From positions 1 to 5,677 of the forward strand of contig JAZRIK010000072.1 in assembly GCA_045645245.1 (NCBI GenBank): 5,677 nt of DNA, in the 5' to 3' direction. This document shows, in pieces, positions 1-5,677 of the stretch. Made by a program: the position numbers and the translations under genes. Position 1 is the stretch's first letter; each line of letters starts with the position of its first letter. The DNA is from Scatosoma sp045645245 (lineage in GTDB: Bacteria > Bacillota > Clostridia > Christensenellales > Borkfalkiaceae). The notes beneath the pieces were generated by a model that was not told the origin of the DNA, did no database searches, and saw only the letters and a list, made by a program, of their open reading frames with translations.

Positions 1-1380
1 CATATTGAAAATAAATACGATTTTCGACCCTACCGAGTAGAATGCAAAATTCCCCGAAGGTCCAACCGCGCCTAATCCCGGTCCGATATTATTCAGCGTT
101 GCAAGGACCGCCGTAAAGTTGGTGAGAATATCTTGAAAATCTAAACACAGCAATAAAAATGAAACGATAAAGATAAGCAAATACGCAACGATATACGCGC
201 TTACTCCGCGCACAACTTCGTCTTCTACCACCTTGTTATCGATGGTTATTTTTTTGATTTGCTTGGGATGCAGCCAACGGCGCATTTCGTGCGTCGCGCC
301 TTTATACAATATCATTACGCGCGAAACCTTGATACCGCCGCCTGTTGAGCCGGCGCACGCGCCGATAAACATCGCAAGCAGTAGCACCGCCTGCGAAAGC
401 GCGGGCCAAAGCGCAAAATCCGCCGTAGCAAAACCGGTTGTGGAAATTACCGACGCGATAGAGAACGCCGCGTGCTTGAGCGATTCCCCAAACGAATAGC
501 CAAAGTTTCCACTCAAAAATACGTTGAGCGCAACGGTAATAATCGCCGTAAAAACGATGGTGAAAAACACCTTTACTTCGGTATTGAGCGCGTCCTTAAA
601 ACGACCGCGCAGGATAAAGAAATAGGACGCAAAGTTAACGGAAAACAGCAGCATAAACACAGTCACAACAATTTGCGCGTACGAAGAATAGCTTGCAAAG
701 CTATCCGCCTTGATGGCAAACCCACCCGTGCCTGCCGTCGCAAACGCCGTAGTCAGCGCGTCAAAAACAGGCATATCGAAAACAAGCAAAATAAATTGCA
801 ATACCGTGAGCGCGGTATAAATCAAATACAAAATTGCCGCAGTCGAACGCATTTTCGGCACGAGTTTTCCCACACTCGGCCCCGTGCTTTCCGCTTTCAT
901 TAAATTGATATTTCTACCCCCGCTCAATGGCATAAATACCATCATTAAAACGAGTACGCCCATACCGCCGATCCAGTGGCTAAAACTCCGCCACATCAGC
1001 ATACATTTGGGCAAGCTTTCAATTTGTTCGCCGCTTAAAATACTCGACCCCGTCGTTGTAAACCCAGAAACCGTTTCAAACAGCGCGTCTATATAGCTGG
1101 GGATACTATTCGACGTCCAAAAGGGCAGCGCGCCGAATAAACTCATCACCAACCAGCTCAAAGCGACGATCATAAACCCTTCTTTTGAATAAATAGACTG
1201 GTTCTTAACCTTAATCTTTTTACCCAGAACGCCGACGAGTGCGCAAACCGCCATTGCGACGACGAAATGCCAGCCCTGCGTTTCTTGATAGACAATCGCC
1301 GTGACGATGGGTACGAGCATAAATATCGCTTCAAATATCAGCACCAGCCCAAGCGTGCGTAAAATCATACGATAATTCAT
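1..1380 (-). CDS. trkH: Trk potassium uptake system membrane subunit TrkH (3' end beyond window)
   Basis: This is the ion-conducting membrane subunit of a Trk-type K+ uptake system, working with the TrkA subunit encoded just upstream. I translated 460 codons without a stop to base 1; the family is usually about 480 residues, so only the last 20-30 residues should be missing. All four pore loops keep their filter glycine: TTTGS (residues 108-112), ATAGTGGF (214-221), STTGFAT (313-319) and NNIGPGLG (430-437). The loop GACAGSTGGGIK (340-351) is the TrkH gating-loop signature. The segment from AESTGPSVGKLVPK (about 163-176) is also typical. Hydrophobic stretches alternate with the loops as expected for a four-fold M1-P-M2 channel with two extra N-terminal helices. 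The start at 1380 is supported by AAGGAG six bases upstream. By length and the TrkA partner it is TrkH rather than the shorter KtrB. Confidence 0.96.
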   Translation of the reverse strand, partial: MNYRMILRTLGLVLIFEAIFMLVPIVTAIVYQETQGWHFVVAMAVCALVGVLGKKIKVKNQSIYSKEGFMIVALSWLVMSLFGALPFWTSNSIPSYIDALFETVSGFTTTGSSILSGEQIESLPKCMLMWRSFSHWIGGMGVLVLMMVFMPLSGGRNINLMKAESTGPSVGKLVPKMRSTAAILYLIYTALTVLQFILLVFDMPVFDALTTAFATAGTGGFAIKADSFASYSSYAQIVVTVFMLLFSVNFASYFFILRGRFKDALNTEVKVFFTIVFTAIITVALNVFLSGNFGYSFGESLKHAAFSIASVISTTGFATADFALWPALSQAVLLLAMFIGACAGSTGGGIKVSRVMILYKGATHEMRRWLHPKQIKKITIDNKVVEDEVVRGVSAYIVAYLLIFIVSFLLLCLDFQDILTNFTAVLATLNNIGPGLGAVGPSGNFAFYSVGSKIVFIFNM

Positions 1381-1386
1381 CTTGCG

Positions 1387-1392
1387 CTCCTT
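1387..1392 (-). promoter_or_regulatory. Ribosome binding site of trkH, overlapping the trkA stop
   Basis: AAGGAG lies six bases before the trkH ATG. It shares two bases with the trkA TAA stop (1391-1393), so a ribosome terminating on trkA sits on the trkH initiation site. This suggests translational coupling of the two Trk subunits and fixes the trkH start. Confidence 0.85.
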
Positions 1393-2746
1393 ATTTCAGC
1401 ACTTGCGTAATTTCGCGCAAGCCCAACTGCTTGGATACAATTACGACCGCGTCGCCCGCTTGAATCGCGTCTTGCCCACGCGGAATAATCACTTCGCCGT
1501 TGCGGGTGATAGACGCCACCAAAACGTCGGGCTTTAATTTGAGTTCGTAAAGCGGTATCCCGATAATAGGCGAGTTTTCCTTAACCAAAAATTCAGACGC
1601 TTCTACTTTATTTTGAATAATATTATACATCGTTTCCACGTTGCTGCCCACCGTATTTTGCATTGCGCGCACGTAGCGAACGATAATGTCCGCCGTTAAG
1701 TTTCTCGGACAAATTGTGGTATCCAAATTTAATTCATCTAATACATGGTCATAGTCTATGCGGTTAATTTTGGTGATGAGCTTGTTTGCGCCCACACTTT
1801 TTGCGTACATAGAAAGCAGAATATTTTCTTCGTCGATATTTGCAAGCGCAACGAACGCGCCTGCCGACGAAACGCCTTCTTCCATCAAAAGCTCCTTATC
1901 CGAACCGTCGCCGTGAATGATATTGCATTTCGGCCATAAACCGCTAAGCTCTTCGCAGCGCTTTAAGTCTTTTTCCACAATCGTTAAGTTAATTCCGCTG
2001 CGTTCTAAAAGTCCGCAAAGATAATGAGTAATTACGCCGCCGCCAACCACAAGGGCTTTTTTAACGGGATTTTCGTTGTGCTTGATTTTGACAAAAAATT
2101 CGCGTGCGTTTTTGGGCGCGGACACAATGGAAATTACGTCGCGTTCTTCAAAACGGAAATCGCCGTTGGCAATGTACGCTTCTTCGCCGCGTTCGATGGT
2201 ACAAACAAGCAGGTTAGGATGATATTTGATCGCCATATCCTTAACCGTCATACCGATCAGCGGGCTATCCTTTCTCAAACGGAATTTGATAAGCTCCACC
2301 TTTCCTTTTGCAAACGGTTCAATCGCGAGTGCGCGCGGAAAACGAATGACGCGCGCAATTTCTTCCGCTGCGGCGTATTCGGGATTGATAACCATCGAAA
2401 GCCCCAACTGCTCTTTAAGATACAGCGCGTCGTGGCTGTAATCGGGGTTTTTTACACGGGCAATCGTTTGGCATTTGCCTTCCTTTTTCGCCACGACACA
2501 GCACAGCACGTTCAGCTCGTCAGAATTCGTCACCGCAATCAATAAATCGGCGTTTTGAATACCCGCTTCGCGCTGCGTAGTATAGGTTGCGCCGTTGCCC
2601 ACTACCCCCATAATATCACAGCGCTCGGTGATGGTTTTTACCTTTTCCGCCGCGCTGTCGATAACCGTGACGTTATGCTTTTCGTTGTATAACCTTTGCG
2701 CGAGCGTTTTCCCCACTCGACCGCAACCGATGATGATAATATTCAT
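1391..2746 (-). CDS. trkA: Trk potassium uptake regulatory subunit TrkA (two tandem RCK units)
   Basis: This is the cytoplasmic nucleotide-binding subunit that gates TrkH. Its 451 residues match the usual length of tandem TrkA (about 450-460). Order: TrkA_N 1 (about 1-135), with GCGRVG at 7-12, the acidic Asp30 ending the second strand and GNGA at 50-53; TrkA_C 1 (about 150-211, SPLIGMTVKD at 161-170); TrkA_N 2 (about 228-350), with GGGVIT at 235-240, Glu258 and HGDGSD at 278-283; TrkA_C 2 (about 384-440, SPIIGIPLYEL at 392-402). In the second unit the third glycine of GxGxxG is Thr240, a departure from the canonical motif. In other Bacillota, RCK_C domains of K+ transporters can bind c-di-AMP; whether these do cannot be read from sequence. 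The gene starts 8 bases after plsY and ends 10 bases before trkH. The ATG is backed by GAGGTGA. Confidence 0.96.
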   Translation of the reverse strand: MNIIIIGCGRVGKTLAQRLYNEKHNVTVIDSAAEKVKTITERCDIMGVVGNGATYTTQREAGIQNADLLIAVTNSDELNVLCCVVAKKEGKCQTIARVKNPDYSHDALYLKEQLGLSMVINPEYAAAEEIARVIRFPRALAIEPFAKGKVELIKFRLRKDSPLIGMTVKDMAIKYHPNLLVCTIERGEEAYIANGDFRFEERDVISIVSAPKNAREFFVKIKHNENPVKKALVVGGGVITHYLCGLLERSGINLTIVEKDLKRCEELSGLWPKCNIIHGDGSDKELLMEEGVSSAGAFVALANIDEENILLSMYAKSVGANKLITKINRIDYDHVLDELNLDTTICPRNLTADIIVRYVRAMQNTVGSNVETMYNIIQNKVEASEFLVKENSPIIGIPLYELKLKPDVLVASITRNGEVIIPRGQDAIQAGDAVVIVSKQLGLREITQVLK

Positions 2747-2749
2747 ATC

Positions 2750-2756
2750 TCACCTC
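2750..2756 (-). promoter_or_regulatory. Ribosome binding site of trkA, overlapping the plsY stop
   Basis: GAGGTGA is a seven-base match to the extended anti-Shine-Dalgarno complement. It overlaps the plsY TGA stop (2755-2757) by two bases and ends three bases before the trkA ATG; the GAGG core is about six bases away. It fixes the trkA start and suggests coupling to plsY translation. Confidence 0.8.
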
Positions 2757-3474
2757 ACTTTTTTTTAGATAATTTCTTGATGGACGTTCTATGTTCTTCT
2801 CCCGCAAATAAGCGATATAAGTTTTTTCTATGCGCCACCCAAGTAAGTACGTTTATTGTCAAAATTAATAAATATGCCCATACCAGGTATGCATTGAATG
2901 CGTTTTGACTATATTGAAGCAGGAAAGTAAGCATTTGAATAATCGAACAACCCGTCACGCCCAAAAGCGAACCGAGCGAGCCCCATTCGGTCGCGTAGAT
3001 GAACAAAACCAAAAGCAGCGCAACCGCTAATCCGCCAAGCGCCCACCAAGCGCTTTCGCAGGACAAACCAAACCAAAACAAGCCCAGCGTGGACGCAATT
3101 CCTTTGCCACCCTTAAAGCGTATTGTTGCAGGGAAAATATGCCCGACAACCACAAACAAGCCGCAAAAATAGCGAGTGACGTCGGATACCAAAACGGTGG
3201 TTCCTGCAAATACGTAATTGCGGTAGATAAAATACGAAATCAGCGCGGGAAGTCCGCCTTTGACCGCGTCGCAAACGAACGTGAGCAAGCCGAATTTTAA
3301 GCCAAATTCGCGGCTCATATTCATCGTACCGGGATTACCGCTGCCCATTTTGGTAATATCCTTCTTTTTAGAGCGGGAAATGACCAGCGCAAAGTTGACG
3401 CAGCCGATTGCATAGCAAATAACTGCCATCAACACAAATTGCCACCAGTTTTCCGCAAACGAAAAGTTTTTCAT
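2755..3474 (-). CDS. plsY: Glycerol-3-phosphate acyltransferase PlsY
   Basis: This integral membrane enzyme transfers an acyl group from acyl-phosphate to sn-glycerol-3-phosphate, making lysophosphatidic acid, the first step of phospholipid synthesis in most bacteria. Motif 1 is visible as GSGNPGTMN (residues 44-52) followed by SREFG, and motif 2 as GHIFPATIRFKGGKGIAS (111-128), the glycine-rich acyl-phosphate/phosphate-binding loops. Also present are DAVKG (69-73), a possible third motif around WGSLGSLLG (164-172), and the family C-terminal HRKNLYRLFAGEEHR (215-229). Hydrophobic segments at about 12-34, 62-82, 88-111, 145-161, 170-186 and 196-213 fit a multi-spanning protein. At 239 residues it is longer than the common 190-220, partly from a basic tail ending KKLSKKK. 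GNPGTMN replaces the more usual GNPGATN. It starts two bases after der. Confidence 0.94.
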   Translation of the reverse strand: MKNFSFAENWWQFVLMAVICYAIGCVNFALVISRSKKKDITKMGSGNPGTMNMSREFGLKFGLLTFVCDAVKGGLPALISYFIYRNYVFAGTTVLVSDVTRYFCGLFVVVGHIFPATIRFKGGKGIASTLGLFWFGLSCESAWWALGGLAVALLLVLFIYATEWGSLGSLLGVTGCSIIQMLTFLLQYSQNAFNAYLVWAYLLILTINVLTWVAHRKNLYRLFAGEEHRTSIKKLSKKK

Positions 3475-3476
3475 TT

Positions 3477-4790
3477 TTAGTCCTCGTCCTTTTTTTCGCG
3501 TACGGCAATTTTAATGGGCGTGCCCGAAAAATCGTAAGCGCGGCGAATGGTGTTTTCCAAATACCGCTCGTATGAGAAATGCAAAAGCCGCTCGTCGTTA
3601 ACGAATAATACGAACGTGGGCGGACAAATGGAAACCTGCGACGAGAAAAATACGCGCATTCTTCTACCCAAATACGAAGGCGGTTCTTGCAAACGTACCG
3701 CGTCGCCGATTAAGTCGTTCAGCTCGCCCGTAGGCACTCTAAACGAAGCGTGCGCATACACTTCTTCCGCCGGCGCGAGTATTTTTTCCACTCTTTGGCC
3801 CGTTTTCGCGGAAATATAGGTGGATTTGTAATAATCCATAAACTTCAAATCTTCTTTAAGCTTTTCTTCGAAGCGATTGATGGTATGCGTGTCCTTTTCT
3901 ACCAAATCCCACTTATTCATAACAATCACCGACGGCTTGCCTTGCTCGTGCACGTAGCCGATGATTTTTACGTCTTGTTCGGTGAGTCCTTCCGCACTAT
4001 CCACCACCAGTAAGCACACGTCGCTGCGGCGCACCGCGTCGAACGCACGCATATTGCTGTAATATTCTACGTCGTCGTCCACGTTTTTCTTCTTTCTAAT
4101 CCCTGCGGTGTCAATCAGCGTATATGCCTTATCCCCGCGGTAAAACAGCGTGTCGATTGCGTCGCGCGTCGTACCTGCCATCGGCGTCACGATACTCCGC
4201 TCGCTGCCAAGAAGCTTGTTTACTAAACTCGATTTGCCTGCGTTGGGCTTGCCCACAACCGCAATTTTTAAGGACGGTACGGGCTCGATGGTCACGTCGG
4301 GGAAATAGGAAATTGCTTCGTCTAAAACGTCGCCGATGCCCTGCGAATGTTCCGCAGAAACGGCAAACGGCTCGCCCAAGCCAAGCGAGTAGAATTCGTA
4401 CACCTTTTCGGGGGCGTAGTCGTCGATTTTATTCACAACCAAAATGACGGGCTTTTTACTACGGCGTAAAATATCCGCCACGTCGTAATCGGACGGGTGC
4501 AAACCGTCTCTACCGTCCGTGAAAAACAAAATTACGTCCGCCGTTTCAATAGCGACGTCCGCTTGTTTTTTAATTTCCCGCCACATTATATCTTCCGATT
4601 TGAGCTCCAACCCGCCCGTATCTACCATCGTAAAGTGCTTATCGCGCCAAGACGCGTCCGCATAAAGACGGTCGCGCGTGACCCCCGGTCTATCTTCGGT
4701 GATAGACAGTCTGCGCCCTGCCACTTTGTTAAAAAACGTACTTTTCCCCACGTTGGGTCTGCCTACCAAAGCAATTAAAGGATTTGCCAT
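3477..4790 (-). CDS. der: Ribosome biogenesis GTPase Der (EngA)
   Basis: Der is an essential GTPase of late 50S ribosomal subunit assembly with two G domains in tandem. Its 437 residues match the usual 435-490. First G domain: P-loop GRPNVGKST (10-18), switch I TEDRPGVTRDR (31-41), DTGG (57-60), NKID (120-123), SAEH (145-148). Second: GKPNAGKSS (180-188), TPMAGTTRD (202-210), DTAG (227-230), NKWD (292-295), SAKT (327-330). The C-terminal KH-like domain runs from about 350, with PPTFVLFVNDERLLHFSYERYLEN at about its centre and GTPIKI near the end. Both P-loops keep the Asn (13 and 183) that in this GTPase class helps bind an activating K+. It follows the DUF512 gene by 3 bases in the same frame and precedes plsY by 2. 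The start is supported by AAGGAG. The tail is charged (EKKDED) and holds an A-AAA-AAG heptamer. Confidence 0.98.
   Translation of the reverse strand: MANPLIALVGRPNVGKSTFFNKVAGRRLSITEDRPGVTRDRLYADASWRDKHFTMVDTGGLELKSEDIMWREIKKQADVAIETADVILFFTDGRDGLHPSDYDVADILRRSKKPVILVVNKIDDYAPEKVYEFYSLGLGEPFAVSAEHSQGIGDVLDEAISYFPDVTIEPVPSLKIAVVGKPNAGKSSLVNKLLGSERSIVTPMAGTTRDAIDTLFYRGDKAYTLIDTAGIRKKKNVDDDVEYYSNMRAFDAVRRSDVCLLVVDSAEGLTEQDVKIIGYVHEQGKPSVIVMNKWDLVEKDTHTINRFEEKLKEDLKFMDYYKSTYISAKTGQRVEKILAPAEEVYAHASFRVPTGELNDLIGDAVRLQEPPSYLGRRMRVFFSSQVSICPPTFVLFVNDERLLHFSYERYLENTIRRAYDFSGTPIKIAVREKKDED
3481..3485 (-). promoter_or_regulatory. Ribosome binding site of plsY, inside the end of der
   Basis: GAGGA lies six bases before the plsY ATG, and a second purine patch (AAAGGA) lies further upstream. 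Both are within the last codons of der, so plsY translation probably depends on or is coupled to der. The match is weaker than for the other three genes. Confidence 0.65.
3489..3495 (-). other. Candidate -1 frameshift heptamer A-AAA-AAG near the der 3' end
   Basis: The message reads A-AAA-AAG in the phase required for tandem slippage (der codons GAA AAA AAG). The -1 frame then reads GGA CGA GGA CTA AAA ATG, with no stop, and enters plsY in frame. I see no clear upstream Shine-Dalgarno stimulator or strong downstream hairpin, so any shift may be at a low basal level. Two other in-phase copies in the window hit stops at once, which shows that the motif alone is not rare here. Confidence 0.3.
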
Positions 4791-4793
4791 CTC

Positions 4794-5677
4794 TTATCTC
4801 CTTTTATCTTGGCGGTTTGCAAGGATATCGATCAGCCCTGCCCCGCCGTTTCTATTGACTAAAATCTTTTTGTGTTTATATTTCTTTTTTAACTCTTTGA
4901 GCGTCATTCCGCAAAGGAATACGTCTTCAAATTCTTTCATCGTATTGCCTGCAATGATAATTTCATCCGCGTCGCCGCCGCTCACAAAATAATCTTTTAA
5001 CGCCGCGTCCATATCCTGCCCTGTTAAAAGCCCCGTGCAGGTGACGGTGCTGCCAAAAAATTTGTTCTCTATAGCCAACAGCTTAACCTGCAAATTTTCT
5101 ATCGTGTTATTACACGTTTCTATCAGGTTTTTCAAGGTTTTTTCCGCACTGACCCCGCAAAGAATTAAACAACTCTTTTTGCGTTTCAACGCATATATGC
5201 CCCCCGCGTTTATCACAAGCTCTTGCAATCTTGCGTGCGCTTTAGCTAAAAATTGCGCGGTTAAACCGATACCGTTTTCAATTTGCGAAAAGTCGCCGTA
5301 GAACTCGGCTGGCTTCATTTGCCGTTCCGCTTTAACGAAATACTCGTCGGCGGGTAAAAGAAAGTTTACGCCAAACTCCGCGTTTAATGTATCCACCAAA
5401 TCGAGCAGCTTTTCGCTGTACGCTTTATCTACGTCGTCGATTTTGTACAAGCCGTCGCGGTATTTGGTCAAGCCCGTTGGCACGCACGCCAAATCGCGCA
5501 CGGTCGGATAATACTTAAACAGCTCCCTTGCGGTATAGGCAAGCTCGTCCCCGTCGTTTTCGTTGGGCACAATCACCGCCTGACAGTGCAGCTCTATGCC
5601 GCCCTTTGCCAGCTTATCGATTTGCTCCACGATTTTCCCCGCAAAACGGTTGCGCAGTAGTTTCACGCGCAAATCGG
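4794..5677 (-). CDS. Radical SAM / DUF512 domain protein (5' end beyond window)
   Basis: This is the C-terminal 293 residues of the conserved DUF512 family, which has a PDZ-like N-terminus, a radical SAM core and a C-terminal DUF512 domain, usually about 430-450 residues. The substrate and exact reaction are not known to me. Counting from the first full codon (Asp, 5675): the fragment opens DLRVKLLRNRFAG; HCQ (30-32) and PNENDG (37-42) are late radical SAM core strands and loops; VPTGLTKYRDGLY (65-77) follows; then PADEYF (108-113) and QIENGIGL (131-138) begin DUF512; NKFFGSTVTCTGLLTGQD (204-221) and FLCGMTL (253-259) are its most typical blocks. The CxxxCxxC iron-sulfur motif and PDZ domain must lie upstream, outside the window. 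The TTG at 5670-5672 is an internal Leu codon, not a start, because homology continues through it. The gene is commonly found just before der in Clostridia, as here. Confidence 0.9.
   Translation of the reverse strand, partial: DLRVKLLRNRFAGKIVEQIDKLAKGGIELHCQAVIVPNENDGDELAYTARELFKYYPTVRDLACVPTGLTKYRDGLYKIDDVDKAYSEKLLDLVDTLNAEFGVNFLLPADEYFVKAERQMKPAEFYGDFSQIENGIGLTAQFLAKAHARLQELVINAGGIYALKRKKSCLILCGVSAEKTLKNLIETCNNTIENLQVKLLAIENKFFGSTVTCTGLLTGQDMDAALKDYFVSGGDADEIIIAGNTMKEFEDVFLCGMTLKELKKKYKHKKILVNRNGGAGLIDILANRQDKRR
4798..4803 (-). promoter_or_regulatory. Ribosome binding site of der, at the end of the DUF512 gene
   Basis: AAGGAG lies seven bases before the der ATG, within the last codons of the upstream gene and just before its TAA stop (4794-4796). 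It fixes the der start and points to coupled translation. Confidence 0.85.

Noticed and set aside
472..903. Plus-strand open frame of 143 codons opposite trkH
   Set aside because: It is antisense to conserved TrkH pore segments. The product is very rich in Arg, Lys, Asn and His, an antisense composition artefact, with no convincing start context or domain.
2024..2545. Plus-strand open frame of 173 codons opposite trkA
   Set aside because: It lies wholly antisense to a well-conserved TrkA coding region. The product is rich in Phe, Asn, Arg and His with no recognisable domain, as expected of a shadow frame.
2758..2764. A second in-phase A-AAA-AAG heptamer, at the very end of plsY, upstream of trkA in the -1 frame
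   Set aside because: The -1 frame is that of trkA, but it reads GTG AGG TGA and stops (2750-2752) before the trkA ATG. A slip would only add Val-Arg to PlsY.
2759..2766. Run of eight T's on the plus strand (A's in the message), a possible terminator tract
   Set aside because: It would need to be U's in the minus-strand message. No gene is read rightwards here and no stem precedes it; it encodes the PlsY lysine tail.
3027..3209. Minus-strand 60-codon frame inside plsY
   Set aside because: It is out of frame within the PlsY motif 2 region, which is clearly coding in the other frame.
3516..3525. Small perfect palindrome GGGCGTGCCC upstream of the der slippery site
   Set aside because: The stem is only 3-4 base pairs with a 2-4 base loop, it lies 5' of the heptamer rather than 3' of it, and it is explained by der codons. 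It is too weak to call a stimulator or terminator.
4884..4890. A third A-AAA-AAG heptamer inside the DUF512 gene (Leu-Lys-Lys)
   Set aside because: The -1 frame reads GAA ATA TAA and stops at the third codon. It lies in an ordinary lysine-rich helix and serves as evidence that the motif occurs here by chance.

Overview
The window is a gapless run of five genes, all read leftwards (minus strand). In transcription order they are: a radical SAM/DUF512 protein (5' end outside the window), the ribosome-assembly GTPase der, the glycerol-3-phosphate acyltransferase plsY, and the two-gene Trk potassium uptake system trkA-trkH (3' end of trkH outside the window). The junctions are 3, 2, 8 and 10 bases. 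Each downstream start has a purine-rich Shine-Dalgarno site inside or touching the end of the previous gene. I see no promoter, terminator, RNA gene, mobile element, repeat or CRISPR array, and no non-coding stretch longer than 10 bases.

The DUF512-der-plsY order is a familiar arrangement in Bacillota of the class Clostridia. The protein sequences and strong AAGGAG / GAGGTGA ribosome sites fit that group. The mid-range GC with GCG/CGC-rich codons and the GNPGTMN form of the PlsY motif suggest an anaerobic, perhaps uncultured gut lineage. I cannot place it below class level from sequence alone.

Region by region: 1-1380 is trkH, the membrane subunit with all four selectivity-filter loops visible. 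1391-2746 is trkA, a tandem two-RCK regulatory subunit. 2755-3474 is plsY, an integral membrane enzyme of phospholipid synthesis. 3477-4790 is der, complete with two G domains and a KH-like domain. 4794-5677 is the C-terminal two thirds of the DUF512 protein. The operon thus mixes ribosome assembly, membrane lipid synthesis and K+ homeostasis. In many related genomes gpsA follows der or plsY; here the Trk pair takes that place.

Nothing here amounts to an undescribed system. The points most worth a second look are: an in-phase A-AAA-AAG slippery heptamer near the end of der whose -1 frame runs open into plsY; the placement of trkAH in this housekeeping operon; and a weakened glycine motif in the second TrkA nucleotide-binding domain. 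The long plus-strand open frames are antisense shadows of these genes.
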